Source: Brumimicrobium salinarum
GTDB lineage: Bacteria > Bacteroidota > Bacteroidia > Flavobacteriales_D > Crocinitomicaceae
Direction: 5' to 3'
NCBI RefSeq assembly: GCF_002844555.1
Contig: NZ_PJNI01000007.1
Coordinates: 1 to 64,000 of the forward strand
Length of the DNA: 64,000 nt
Both the position numbers and the translations under genes were made by a program. Positions 46,651 to 55,686 of the stretch are shown piece after piece (positions within the stretch are counted from its first letter, which is position 1; every line of letters starts with the position of its first letter). A model generated the notes under the pieces. The model ran no database searches and was not told where the DNA came from. It saw nothing but the letters and a program-made list of their open reading frames with translations.

Positions 46651-47850
46651 TTAAATTGTAGTATTAGGATATTCATTTAGCGCATGTTCAAGGCAAATAA
46701 GTGCTTTTTTTAATTCCGATTTCTCCAAAACATAAGCAATTCTTACTTCCTTTTTTCCTAAACCTGGAGTTGCATAAAAACCACCAACAGGCGCCATCAT
46801 AACAGTGTTTCCTTCGTATTCAAAGTCTTCTAATAGCCATTGACAAAAATGCTCTGTGTCTTCCACAGGAAGTTCTGCAACTGCATAAAACGCACCCTTA
46901 GGTTTAGGGCATTTTACACCTTTTATTTTATTTAAACCATCAACCATTAAATTTCGTCTCTGAACATACTCATCTGTAACCTTTTCGAAGTATGATTGAG
47001 GTGTTTTTAAAGCTCCTTCTGCTGCTATTTGAGCATAAGTTGGGGGAGATAGCCGCGCTTGAGCAAATTTCATAGCCGCCGCCATAAATTCTTTATTTTT
47101 ACTTATTAAAGCTCCGATTCTTGCACCACACATTGAATATCTTTTTGAAACAGAATCAATAAGTACTGTGTTGTTTTCTAATCCTTTTAAGTTAATTACA
47201 GAAAAAGGTTTTGCGCCATCATAACAAAATTCCCGATAGACTTCATCTGCAAAAAGGAACAAGTCTTTTTCTTTCACAAGGGCACCTAATTTGTTTAATT
47301 CATCTGTTGTATACAAGTTGCCAGTAGGATTTCCTGGATTGCAAATTAAGATTGCTTTTGTTTTTTCAGTAATTTTTTTTCTAAATTCCTCAATAGAAGG
47401 TAGAGCAAAACCATCCTCTATTGATGAGGTAACTGGTACAATGTTTATTCCTGCTGCTGTAGCAAATCCATTGTAATTGGCATAAAACGGTTCCGGTATG
47501 ATTACTTCGTCACCTGGATTAAGGCCAACTGAAAATCCAAATAATAAAGCCTCTGAACCTCCTGTAGTTACAATTATTTCATCTTTGGAAATGTTTATAT
47601 CATTTTCTGCATAATAATTAGCCAATCCTTTACGGTACGATTCAAAACCAGCAGAATGAGAATACTCAAGAACGTTAATATCTGCAGTTTTAACCGCATT
47701 TAAAGCAGACTCCGGTGTTTCAATATCTGGTTGTCCAATGTTTAAATGAATAACATTTTTGCCTTTAATTTTTGCTGTTTCTGCAAATGGAACCAATTTT
47801 CTAATTGGCGATGAAGGCATGTTGAGCGCTTTTGTTGATATTTTGGGCAT
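46651..47850 (-). CDS. PLP-dependent aminotransferase class I/II
   Basis: This protein is 399 residues from the ATG at 47850 (MPKISTKALNMPSSPIRKLVPFA). An upstream in-frame ATG at 47883 lies ahead of the predicted promoter element and is disfavoured. The pyridoxal phosphate lysine is K236 in DSVSKRYSMCGARIG; NPGNPTGN and DEVYREF supply the ring-stacking and Asp contacts. The family includes aspartate and aromatic aminotransferases; the exact substrate is not readable. It is followed 6 bp later by the Nudix gene. Confidence 0.9.
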   Translation of the reverse strand: MPKISTKALNMPSSPIRKLVPFAETAKIKGKNVIHLNIGQPDIETPESALNAVKTADINVLEYSHSAGFESYRKGLANYYAENDINISKDEIIVTTGGSEALLFGFSVGLNPGDEVIIPEPFYANYNGFATAAGINIVPVTSSIEDGFALPSIEEFRKKITEKTKAILICNPGNPTGNLYTTDELNKLGALVKEKDLFLFADEVYREFCYDGAKPFSVINLKGLENNTVLIDSVSKRYSMCGARIGALISKNKEFMAAAMKFAQARLSPPTYAQIAAEGALKTPQSYFEKVTDEYVQRRNLMVDGLNKIKGVKCPKPKGAFYAVAELPVEDTEHFCQWLLEDFEYEGNTVMMAPVGGFYATPGLGKKEVRIAYVLEKSELKKALICLEHALNEYPNTTI

Positions 47851-47870
47851 ATTATTTTTTTTAATTTGCT

Positions 47871-47878
47871 CAAAAATA
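47871..47878 (-). promoter_or_regulatory. -7 element of the aminotransferase-Nudix operon
   Basis: TATTTTTG on the minus strand, a full TAnnTTTG match, lies 21 nt before the preferred ATG at 47850. No -33 match was found at the expected distance. Confidence 0.45.
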
Positions 47879-47980
47879 ATCAAGTCGATTAGATTTATAA
47901 AACTTTATTTTAAGAATATTATTTTTTAATTCTATAACACTTAAAAACACCACATAACAATCAGTATTCTGATAATTGAT

Positions 47981-48015
47981 AAAAAAAAAGAGGCTGCTCA
48001 AAATAGAACAGCCTC
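47981..48015 (-). terminator. Terminator after the beta-barrel gene
   Basis: On the minus strand GAGGCTG pairs with CAGCCTC around a 12-nt loop and is followed by nine T. It lies about 20 bp after the stop at 48036. Confidence 0.85.
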
Positions 48016-48035
48016 ACAAAAAAATATATTTAAGT

Positions 48036-48911
48036 TTAGAAGTAAACGTTAATATTGAGTGTTCCAAGTGTAGCACTTGAGAATCCTGTGTTTACAGGTC
48101 TTAATTTAGTTTCTCCCACATATCTCTGATCTAATTTGTATGTCTCAGATATTCCTGTTTGCTCCGTTGTTCTTCTTCCAAAAAGGAATAGATTAAACTC
48201 AGCTCCAATTGAAATTCCTTTTGTGATAAAGAAATCAGCTCCTACATACAAGCCTCCGCCAAAGTTATATTGCGTACCTCCTTTCGTTTCAAGTGGTCGC
48301 AATTCTGGAGAGTTACTAGCACCAGTAAAGTAGTTACTTATCGTTGTTGGAGTTGGATTAGCTGCGCTCATCGCGTTTCCATAGGTGTACGTTGTGCTGT
48401 TTGATCCGATAGAACCAAATAATTCGGCACCACCGTATCCTTGAATTCTCCATAAGTTTTTACGCATTTCAATTCCTAATCCCAATTCGTAAACGCTTGA
48501 ATTTGTTTTTCTTTCATCTACTGTTTTTTCATAAGTAAATGCATTGTCATTGAAAGGATTGTCAATGTTTGCAATATCATCATAAACAAATGCTCTTTCC
48601 GTAGAATTGTCAATTCCTAACCCAAAACGAACGCGTGCAGCGATGTTATCTGATAAGAAATATCTTCCATATACAGTTGGAGCAATCGCTATTCCTGTTG
48701 AAGATGGAGCCACCATACTATAGTTAGGTGTTTGTGTTCCTGCAGAACTAAAACTGTTCCCAATGAATTGAATGACATTTGCCATATCCATTCCTATGGA
48801 AAAGGTTCCTTTTTTAGGGAAGTCTTCTGAAAAGTCTCTTTTTTCTTCCTGACTATATAAGTTGGAAGTAGCTAAAAGAGCAGAAACCCCTAATATTATT
48901 AGTTTTTTCAT
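48036..48911 (-). CDS. Outer-membrane beta-barrel protein
   Basis: This 291-residue protein has a signal peptide (MKKLIILGVSALLATSNLYSQ). The mature sequence shows regularly alternating hydrophobic strands with aromatic girdle residues and a C-terminal strand (SSATLGTLNINVYF) ending in Phe, as outer-membrane barrels do. The start GTFSIGMDMANVIQFIGNSF fits the OmpW/OMP_b-brl class loosely. Function is unknown. It follows the lipoprotein gene by 31 bp on the same strand and ends at a strong terminator, so the two likely form an envelope pair. Confidence 0.82.
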   Translation of the reverse strand: MKKLIILGVSALLATSNLYSQEEKRDFSEDFPKKGTFSIGMDMANVIQFIGNSFSSAGTQTPNYSMVAPSSTGIAIAPTVYGRYFLSDNIAARVRFGLGIDNSTERAFVYDDIANIDNPFNDNAFTYEKTVDERKTNSSVYELGLGIEMRKNLWRIQGYGGAELFGSIGSNSTTYTYGNAMSAANPTPTTISNYFTGASNSPELRPLETKGGTQYNFGGGLYVGADFFITKGISIGAEFNLFLFGRRTTEQTGISETYKLDQRYVGETKLRPVNTGFSSATLGTLNINVYF

Positions 48912-48942
48912 GTTTTTTTAATTTCGTTGATTATATAGATCG

Positions 48943-49863
48943 TTATGGTAATTGTTGAATTAATGCACCTTGAGAGTAGGTGAAGTCTTTATTTGCATAA
49001 TCAGTAAAATAAAGATCTTCAATGTTCAATAGGGTATAGTTGTATTCGAATCTTTCATCAGTAATATAGTCTTCATACTTTAGAATGGTCTGACTATCAA
49101 AGAATAATTCACTCGTTCCATTTTCAACGCAAGGTACTTCAATCGAATAAGAACCACCTGAACCAACAGTTATGGTTTGTTCTTCTCGATAGGTTTGACC
49201 ATAGTAATCCTCTGCTAAAATTCTAACAAAAACCTCAGTTCCTGAAGGGATAGGCAGATTAATTAATGTATCAGGTTGATTCACACCAACTCTTCTTTCT
49301 GCCAAATAAGTTAGCGTTCCTTCGTAAGTAACAGAAGTTGTAGGTTCAAATGTTCCTGAATTAGGATCAATAGAATTTTCGTTGTAAACTACTGAGCCAA
49401 GGTTTATGCTATTGCTTCCAGCATTTGTTCCTAAACCTGAAAAGAATTTATTTGCTAAAGTGTACTCCGTTTTTTCCGTATAGCTTGCTGAACCAAGCTC
49501 AGAGTATTTTTTATCATATACAAAACTTGCAAAAGATAAAGTAGCATCAATTCCTGAGTTTGTAACAGGTACATTTAACGAGAACTTCCCGTTTGCTTTT
49601 GTTGTCGTTGAAACAACATGATTCGAACCAGATGTGTTTGAAGGATTGTATTCTGACATCGGAATAGTTATCATTACCTTAGTTCCGTTTGGAACTGCTT
49701 CTAAAACTGAGTTTGATTCATCGAGCTCTGCCATTAGGTTTCCTTCGATTTTTACTGTTTCTAATTCTGAAATTTCAAGTGGTCCAGAAACTTCATATTT
49801 CTTACAAGAAGTGAATGCAAGTGCCATCACAGCGGCAGTTGCAAAGATAAGTTGTTTTTTCAT
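48943..49863 (-). CDS. Lipoprotein with carboxypeptidase-regulatory-like beta domains
   Basis: This 306-residue lipoprotein has the signal MKKQLIFATAAVMALAFTSC with lipidated Cys20. Two similar beta domains follow: VKIEGNLMAELDESNSVLEAVPNGTKVMITI (about 38-68, continuing KANGKFSLNVPV) and VTYEGTLTYLAERRVGVNQP (about 165, continuing GSGGSYSIEVPC). These resemble carboxypeptidase-regulatory/SD-repeat folds found in cell-surface lipoproteins. I do not recognise a function. It is the first gene of a two-gene unit with the barrel protein. Confidence 0.78.
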   Translation of the reverse strand: MKKQLIFATAAVMALAFTSCKKYEVSGPLEISELETVKIEGNLMAELDESNSVLEAVPNGTKVMITIPMSEYNPSNTSGSNHVVSTTTKANGKFSLNVPVTNSGIDATLSFASFVYDKKYSELGSASYTEKTEYTLANKFFSGLGTNAGSNSINLGSVVYNENSIDPNSGTFEPTTSVTYEGTLTYLAERRVGVNQPDTLINLPIPSGTEVFVRILAEDYYGQTYREEQTITVGSGGSYSIEVPCVENGTSELFFDSQTILKYEDYITDERFEYNYTLLNIEDLYFTDYANKDFTYSQGALIQQLP

Positions 49864-50195
49864 TTTATATTTTTTATAAATTTAGGCAAAAGTACACTTT
49901 TTTTTCAATAAAATAATCGCTCGTCTATAAAATATTTACATTCGTAGTGTTTTAAGTCTATTCATCGATTGTTTTTCCTTATAAATAATGGGATATATTT
50001 TAATGTTGTTTAAAATTTTACCAACCCTTTTTATTCTTATTACGTCTTTAAGATGGAAGAATTTAAGGTATGACTTTTGTGTTTATCAAATTATTCTTTA
50101 AATTTGAAGTTGAACTATTAAAATATACAGTGCCTATCGATACATTTTTACTCTAAAAAGAATTTGCTTTAAGTTAAACTCAAAACTGAGTAATT
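49864..50195. promoter_or_regulatory. 332-bp divergent regulatory region
   Basis: No gene is visible. A minus-strand -7 match TACTTTTG (49887-49894) would serve the lipoprotein-barrel pair about 24 nt downstream. On the + side, before the sigma factor gene, I find no full TAnnTTTG element. An ECF-type promoter for autoregulation is possible but not recognisable. The rest is plain AT-rich sequence without hairpins of note. Confidence 0.45.
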
Positions 50196-50798
50196 ATGGA
50201 ACTATGTAAACTAGAAGATAAGAAATTGGTGTCTCTGTACATTAATGGTAATGAAAAAGCGTTTGAAAAACTACTCAACCGTCACAAGAATAAAATATAT
50301 AACTATATCTTTATGAAAGTCCGTGACGGAGCGCTAGCACAGGATATTTTTCAAGAAACATTTATAAAAATAGTAAGGACTTTAAAAAAAGGTAGTTACA
50401 ACGAAGAAGGGAAGTTCTTGCCTTGGTCTATGCGTATTGCACACAACCTTATTATCGATCACTTTAGGAAGGCAAACAAAGTTAGATTTGTATCAGAATC
50501 AACATCAAAATCAGAAGACTTTACAATATTTGATTTATTGGAGGTTAAAGATAATAATGTTGAGGAAAGTATTTCTCATGATGAGTTAGTTGGTCAAATG
50601 GTGGAATTAATAGAATACCTGCCAGATTCTCAAAGAGATATTATTAATATGCGGATTTTTAAAGAAATGTCTTTTAAAGATATTGCTTTTAAAGAAAATA
50701 TTAGCATAAACACTGCACTGGGAAGAATGCGTTATGCATTAATCAATATTCGTAAATTAATTGAAAAACATAATTTAGTTACTCCTTATTCTTCGTGA
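50196..50798 (+). CDS. ECF-type RNA polymerase sigma factor
   Basis: This 200-residue sigma-70 family protein has region 2 from residue 10 to 90 (YINGNEKAFEKLLNRHKNKIYNYIF, DIFQETFIKIVRTL, WSMRIAHNLIIDHFRK). Region 4 spans 130-195 (LPDSQRDIINMRIFKEMSFKDIAFKENISINTALGRMRYALINIRKLI), a helix-turn-helix for -35 recognition. Region 3 is absent, which defines the ECF group. No anti-sigma factor is adjacent. Its last 20 bp overlap the 3' end of the convergent adaptor gene. Target genes are unknown; the divergent envelope pair is one candidate. Confidence 0.92.
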   Translation: MELCKLEDKKLVSLYINGNEKAFEKLLNRHKNKIYNYIFMKVRDGALAQDIFQETFIKIVRTLKKGSYNEEGKFLPWSMRIAHNLIIDHFRKANKVRFVSESTSKSEDFTIFDLLEVKDNNVEESISHDELVGQMVELIEYLPDSQRDIINMRIFKEMSFKDIAFKENISINTALGRMRYALINIRKLIEKHNLVTPYSS

Positions 50799-51876
50799 TC
50801 ATCGCTTTTGGATTGTTTATAATGAAAGCATTATTGGGTAAGTTTTGAGTATTAAGCGTAACCGAATCGCCAAATGTGTTTTTTACGCTTGCTTCATGAC
50901 GAAATATACTGTTGTTGAAAAGCAAATAAAGTGAATCATTATTAATAGCACTAATCGGAATCTTTGTGTCTTTAATTTCATTCTGGGGATAAACAATTTT
51001 TATTGTTCGCTCAGGTATTAAATGACTTTTTTCATCGATTGAAAATAATAACCGTGCATAGATAGAATCTTTAGGGTTTGAGTAAACTTTCTTCAAAGAA
51101 CCTTTGCCTATAGTGTCATTATTACTGTTGGTAAAGTACACATTTGACATGTTTTCTGTGGCAACAAGATGTTCAAGTTTTATTTTTGCATTAACTTCAC
51201 TTTTATTGTTGGCTAATACCATGAGGGCTTTTCCTTTTTCAACGAATGTGTTTGAAGTGATTGAGCTTTCTAGAATGTAGCCATCAAAAGGTGCTGTATA
51301 GATGTATTTTGTAGCTTTTTGTTCAACTTCTTTTATCTGATAATACGCGGCCAAGATACCATTTTTACCTAAAATATTTTCCTCTTCAATTGTCATAGTG
51401 GGTAATTCCGGTAACGGCCTTGTTCTTTGTGTGTTTTTATAAAAATCCTCCCATTGATCTAATTTTTCTGGCATTAACTTTTGTATGGTATCCAAGGTGT
51501 TTTGTATGCTTTTTTTGAATTTAATTTTAAGCGTTAATATGTTATATAATATAGGTAAGCGATTAACTTTTATTAAAATGTCATGTTTCTTAAATCTTTT
51601 ACCAGGGTACAAATCTATGTTGTCGTCATCTATTTTACCACTGATATCCATGACTACTTTTGTTTGTGTTTGTGGCGATAGAACACCATAAAGTATAGGA
51701 GGAGAAAATGTGTTTTCTTTATTCACAAATGTAGTTTCAATTGTTTCGGTTTTCTTACCGGCTTCGTTTGAAGGATCTGCTGGTTTTTGATTTTGAAATA
51801 ATAAAATCCATACAGTCAAAGCGATAATTATAGAAGACAAAAAAAGAATAATACCTTGATAACTTATCTTGTTCAT
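50779..51876 (-). CDS. HlyD/RND-type periplasmic adaptor, orphan
   Basis: This 365-residue protein starts at ATG 51876 (MNKISYQGIILFL); an in-frame TTG 21 bases upstream overlaps the -7 element TAAATTTG (minus, 51895-51902). One N-terminal membrane helix (about 5-25) is followed by a lipoyl-type half motif (VVMDISGKIDDDNIDLYPGKRFKKHDILIKV), a helical hairpin (about 115-190), then IYTAPFDGYILESSITSNTFVEKGKALMVL and a beta-barrel part. This is the membrane-fusion fold that links inner-membrane pumps to outer-membrane channels. No pump or TolC-like gene lies next to it. It converges on the sigma factor with a 20-bp overlap. Confidence 0.8.
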   Translation of the reverse strand: MNKISYQGIILFLSSIIIALTVWILLFQNQKPADPSNEAGKKTETIETTFVNKENTFSPPILYGVLSPQTQTKVVMDISGKIDDDNIDLYPGKRFKKHDILIKVNRLPILYNILTLKIKFKKSIQNTLDTIQKLMPEKLDQWEDFYKNTQRTRPLPELPTMTIEEENILGKNGILAAYYQIKEVEQKATKYIYTAPFDGYILESSITSNTFVEKGKALMVLANNKSEVNAKIKLEHLVATENMSNVYFTNSNNDTIGKGSLKKVYSNPKDSIYARLLFSIDEKSHLIPERTIKIVYPQNEIKDTKIPISAINNDSLYLLFNNSIFRHEASVKNTFGDSVTLNTQNLPNNAFIINNPKAMITKNKE

Positions 51877-52118
51877 GAGTTTCGAGTTCTCTAACAAATT
51901 TAACAGAAAAGAATAGAACCTTATGTGTAATTAACTCTTTTATTTAATGAAGCAGAGATGAGATAATAAAATTTCAGAACTTCCTAAATGCTTATCTTAG
52001 ATGATCGATTATATCTTTTTAACTTTAATTGATCGAAATACTACGTTTTATATCAAAAGTGTTAATAATCTTGTTGAAAAGGTGGTTTTTAACTTCTTCA
52101 ATACGTTCGAATTGTCTT

Positions 52119-52126
52119 TAACTTTG
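52119..52126 (+). promoter_or_regulatory. -7 element upstream of the 180-residue unknown gene
   Basis: TAACTTTG is a full TAnnTTTG match, 36 nt before the ATG at 52162. It supports the reality and start of that gene. The -33 element is unclear. Confidence 0.5.
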
Positions 52127-52161
52127 CATTTAATAGTGATTTAAAACTTTTAAGCAGGGAA

Positions 52162-52704
52162 ATGTTAAATGCAATTTTTAGAAAAAAGCTGTCTGACCAA
52201 CAATTAGCAACTATTTTTATAAACGGTTTGTTAAATGTTATTGAAAATGGATTTGTAGAAGTTAAGTCCATTATTGAAGATGATCCTGTTTTTGTGAAAT
52301 CTCCAGATTTATCGAAAGCTCCTGACGGACATTTTACGATGATTGTAATCGTTGGTAATGTTATGGATTTAAAGAATCACTTTTCTTCCAAGCAACAAAT
52401 TGCTATTGAGCCACTCATATTTAAAGGACTTGCTGAATCTTTTGGGATGACTTTGCCAGAGTTTAAGAAGTATTTTAATGATTATGCTGCTTTTATGAAA
52501 CGAGCAAATCATCCTTCTAAAGTTACTTTATATAGTATGTCCAAAGCTATGTTTTTTAAATACAAGCTTAATGCATATCAAGATGATTACTTTAAATCCT
52601 TAAATACTCCTAATCCCTTGTTTTTAAAAAGGCTAGATGAGGTTTTAGCTAATTTTATTTGGAATTGGGAGGCGTTTTTTAAACGCTATAAAATACACAA
52701 ATAA
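52162..52704 (+). CDS. Conserved-looking cytoplasmic protein of unknown function
   Basis: This 180-residue protein has no signal peptide or membrane helix. It begins MLNAIFRKKLSDQQLATIFINGLLNVIENGF and ends in a Trp/Phe/Lys-rich helix (NFIWNWEAFFKRYKIHK). The composition is that of a compact helical protein. I do not recognise a family. The reading frame, a good -7 element upstream and the lack of competing frames argue that it is real. It is convergent with the carboxypeptidase-regulatory-like gene 5 bp later. Confidence 0.7.
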   Translation: MLNAIFRKKLSDQQLATIFINGLLNVIENGFVEVKSIIEDDPVFVKSPDLSKAPDGHFTMIVIVGNVMDLKNHFSSKQQIAIEPLIFKGLAESFGMTLPEFKKYFNDYAAFMKRANHPSKVTLYSMSKAMFFKYKLNAYQDDYFKSLNTPNPLFLKRLDEVLANFIWNWEAFFKRYKIHK

Positions 52705-52709
52705 TAAGT

Positions 52710-53339
52710 TTATTTCCGCTGTAATTTACCATCTCTCCAAGCATTAATGAACTTGCTCCAAGCTGCAGGGTTGAGCAGATTGTTCATAGGTGTTTGTCCT
52801 TGAATATAGAGTTGTGTTTGTTTCTGTTCTCGTTCCCAATTATATGATAAACTACCATCAGTTGGAACTCTTGCAGCAACAAATGCTAAACTTTCACCAG
52901 ATAATTGACGTTGTGCTCTCCTGAGCGCGTCATCATAAGGATCCATTTCAACGAATGCGCGTGCAAATTCTTCTTTTGAAGGCCATGGATATATGTCTAC
53001 TTCTGGTAAAATAAGCGTATCTGGAGTCATAACATGAATGATAGAATATCGTTTTTGTGATAAGGTATCGGGAACAATGTATGAACTTGTTTTGAATCCA
53101 AAGGCATTAAAAAGAATTGTGTCTCCAGGACGTGTAACAAAACTAAAATAACCATAATAGTCTGACATCGTTCCTTTTCCTGTTGTTTTGTCAACTACAG
53201 ATGCATAAGAAACCTGATTTAAACTATCTGCAGATACTAAAACACCAGAGAATTGAATAAGGTTTTGTTTTTGCTGAGCAAATGAATATCCTGAAAATAA
53301 AATAAAAACCGAGGCTAATATATAAACTAAATTTTTCAT
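52710..53339 (-). CDS. Carboxypeptidase-regulatory-like domain protein
   Basis: This 209-residue secreted protein has a signal peptide (to about YSFAQ, residue 22). A carboxypeptidase D regulatory-like beta-sandwich follows: VSADSLNQVSYASVVDKTTGKGTMSDYYGYFSFVTRPGDTILFNAFGFKTSSYIVP (about 35-92), the fold seen at the N-terminus of TonB-dependent receptors. The C-terminal helical part has no known domain. Standalone copies of this type are common in Bacteroidota envelopes; function is unknown. It follows the DUF gene at 53397 on the same strand by about 57 bp. Confidence 0.82.
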   Translation of the reverse strand: MKNLVYILASVFILFSGYSFAQQKQNLIQFSGVLVSADSLNQVSYASVVDKTTGKGTMSDYYGYFSFVTRPGDTILFNAFGFKTSSYIVPDTLSQKRYSIIHVMTPDTLILPEVDIYPWPSKEEFARAFVEMDPYDDALRRAQRQLSGESLAFVAARVPTDGSLSYNWEREQKQTQLYIQGQTPMNNLLNPAAWSKFINAWRDGKLQRK

Positions 53340-53396
53340 AATTCTTTATTTGATTTTAAAATACAAATTAATACGCACTACAAGGTAATTAAAGTG

Positions 53397-53918
53397 TTAA
53401 AATAACTTTTGAAATTCATCTTTCACTACTTTAATCGCTATTTCAGTGGGAAGCTCATCAAGTTCGCTGATGATCTCAAAGATTTTAGAGCTCAATTCCG
53501 TTGAAGTAGCCTCAGCGTTTAATTGTTGTGCGGCTGTATTGATTATTTTTATCGTTTCTTCTTTACTTTTAGCAACAATATTCCATGCTGAATGAGAAAC
53601 GAAAATTTGTTGGGCAACATTATGATCAAATTCTTGTCGAATCTGTGCTAACAATTCTGTTTGAAGTGCCAAAGCTTTCTTCTTAGGATCGTGCAGTCGC
53701 ATAATTAAACTTTGTGGATTGATTCGCTCAAGTAATAGGACAATTCTTTGATAGGCATCTGCTCGTGGAGCTAGAAAGAATTTTTGACGTTCTTGTTTTA
53801 ATTGAGCGCCAACTTGAGATAGTTCCTTTTCATTATTCTTTTTAATGAAAGTGTAAACCACAAATGCAATTGACAATGCAGGAATTAATGCAACAATAAT
53901 ATACGTTATATAGTCCAT
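53397..53918 (-). CDS. Membrane-anchored helical protein of unknown function
   Basis: This 173-residue protein has one N-terminal membrane helix (IIVALIPALSIAFVVYTFI, about 7-25). A soluble helical domain follows with LKQERQKFFLAPRADAYQRIVLLLERINPQSLIMRL and IRQEFDHNVAQQIFVSHSAW. I recall this R-x-x-A-Y-Q-R pattern from uncharacterised Bacteroidota proteins, but I cannot name the family with certainty. A minus-strand -7 match (TATTTTTG, 53935-53942) lies 17 nt upstream. It is possibly cotranscribed with the next minus-strand gene. Confidence 0.75.
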   Translation of the reverse strand: MDYITYIIVALIPALSIAFVVYTFIKKNNEKELSQVGAQLKQERQKFFLAPRADAYQRIVLLLERINPQSLIMRLHDPKKKALALQTELLAQIRQEFDHNVAQQIFVSHSAWNIVAKSKEETIKIINTAAQQLNAEATSTELSSKIFEIISELDELPTEIAIKVVKDEFQKLF

Positions 53919-53934
53919 TTCTAATTCTTTTCTT

Positions 53935-53942
53935 CAAAAATA
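53935..53942 (-). promoter_or_regulatory. -7 element of the 173-residue membrane protein gene
   Basis: TATTTTTG on the minus strand matches TAnnTTTG and lies 17 nt before the ATG. Confidence 0.45.
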
Positions 53943-54025
53943 ATAGGCTTTACATATTTTATGATGTAAATCGCAATTAATTTTTAGTATTTATTCAGGA
54001 ATAGCAGAAATCTAATAGAATTAAT

Positions 54026-54033
54026 TAATTTTG
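54026..54033 (+). promoter_or_regulatory. -7 element of the three-gene envelope cluster
   Basis: TAATTTTG matches TAnnTTTG, about 70 nt before the lipoprotein ATG at 54103. No TTG lies at the expected -33 distance. Confidence 0.45.
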
Positions 54034-54102
54034 TTTTAACTTTTTAAACGAATTCCATTGGTGCAAACCAACTTACTCCAAATTTAAAACGTTACTATTT
54101 AT

Positions 54103-55686
54103 ATGTTCAAGACAAATAACGTATTTTTATTTTTATTGCTTATACCAGCTATCTTCTTTTTGAGCTGTCGCAAAGAAAAAACCAGTTGGTCCTCCACTTG
54201 GCAAGTCCCTTTGGTTAAAGACTCTTTGAAAATAGTTGATTTTGTAAATGATTCTACATTAAGTGTTAATTCAGATAATTCTATCCAAGTTGAGGCGAAG
54301 CGTCTTTTGAAAAGCTTAAACTTGAATGATTTAATTGAAATTCCCGATAATTCCTTTGAACAATCTTTTTCTATCAACTTATCTTCCTTAACTGTAAATC
54401 CTGGTTTTACCTTTTTGGATGAGACTAAAGAGTATAATTTTAATGTTGATAACGCTACATTAAGAGAGGTAAGGCTCAAGCAAGGAAAAGCAAGTCTCAA
54501 AATTGAAAACCCTATTGAAACTAAAGGTATTTTTACTATTTCTCTTCCTGGCGTAACAAGAAATGGAGAAACTTTTAGTCATACCCAAGAAGTAGATGCA
54601 GGAACGATGCAAAACCCAGGAATCGGTTATTTAGACTTAGACTTCTCTGGTTATACAATTGATATGACTGGTGTAGACGGGCTTTCCTATAACGTTATAA
54701 TGTCTAAGTTGACAGTTAAGACAGATCCTGAAGGAACAACAGCAACGATTACTAATCAGCATGATTTTGTGACGGATGTGAAGTTTTCTGATTTAGAAAT
54801 AGATTATGCATTAGGTTATTTTGGGAATGTTTCCTTTTCTGATACCACAACCGTTGAGGTTGAAGCAATGAGCGCTATTGATGGTGGTGTGATTAATATT
54901 GATGATTTGAATCTAGATTTAATTGTGAGTAACGGAGTGCGCGCCAGAGCAAATGCCAAGATAACATTGTTTGAAAGTGTAAACTACGCCAACTCGAAAG
55001 TGAATTTAACCCATCCCTTCTTTGGGCAAACCCTAAACTTAAATCCTGCTCAAGGGGATCTTTGGCAAGGGTTAACACCCTCAGAATTAATCTTTAATTT
55101 TGATCAAAACACGGGTAATATGGTGGATTTCCTAGAGAACTTAGGGAGTCGATATAAAGTTGGTTATCAGGTTGAAATAAACCCACTTGGAAGCTCATCA
55201 GCTGGAAACGATATGATTGTGCCAAATAGTAGAATTGAATTATCTTTACATTCTGATTTTAAACTTTTGGTAGGGGCTGACGAATTAACGCTGCTTGACA
55301 CTTTTGCAATCGATTTCAAAAATGATAATAAATTAATTAATGTTGAATCGGGTGAATTTGTGGTCAAAACAAAAAACACTTTTCCTTATGGTGCAACTTT
55401 AAAAATGTATACACTTGATCGAGATTATACAATTTTGAATGAAATATCGAGTTCAGAATCAATAACTGCGGCCTTGCCAAATACGAACGCAAATGGTCAC
55501 ACTCAAATCGATAACACATTGATCTTTAAAGCGAATAAAAAGGTGGTTCAAGATTTAGTAAATACGGAGTATGTCTTGATTAAAGCCGTTTTTAATAGTG
55601 CTACTAATGTTAATAATGTTGTGTATGACAATGCGGCATTAAACTTTACTTTATCAAGTCAATTTAAACTAAAAGCAAATTTATGA
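54103..55686 (+). CDS. Large lipoprotein of unknown function
   Basis: This 527-residue lipoprotein has the signal MFKTNNVFLFLLLIPAIFFLSC with lipidated Cys22, then KEKTSWSSTWQVPLVKDSLKIVDFV. The remainder is rich in beta-strand patterns and Asn/Asp, consistent with several beta-sandwich domains. No catalytic motif is visible. I do not recognise a named family, although similar large lipoproteins paired with an outer-membrane protein occur in Bacteroidota. Its stop overlaps the next gene's start as ATGA, so the two are translated together and probably form a complex at the outer membrane. Confidence 0.82.
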   Translation: MFKTNNVFLFLLLIPAIFFLSCRKEKTSWSSTWQVPLVKDSLKIVDFVNDSTLSVNSDNSIQVEAKRLLKSLNLNDLIEIPDNSFEQSFSINLSSLTVNPGFTFLDETKEYNFNVDNATLREVRLKQGKASLKIENPIETKGIFTISLPGVTRNGETFSHTQEVDAGTMQNPGIGYLDLDFSGYTIDMTGVDGLSYNVIMSKLTVKTDPEGTTATITNQHDFVTDVKFSDLEIDYALGYFGNVSFSDTTTVEVEAMSAIDGGVINIDDLNLDLIVSNGVRARANAKITLFESVNYANSKVNLTHPFFGQTLNLNPAQGDLWQGLTPSELIFNFDQNTGNMVDFLENLGSRYKVGYQVEINPLGSSSAGNDMIVPNSRIELSLHSDFKLLVGADELTLLDTFAIDFKNDNKLINVESGEFVVKTKNTFPYGATLKMYTLDRDYTILNEISSSESITAALPNTNANGHTQIDNTLIFKANKKVVQDLVNTEYVLIKAVFNSATNVNNVVYDNAALNFTLSSQFKLKANL

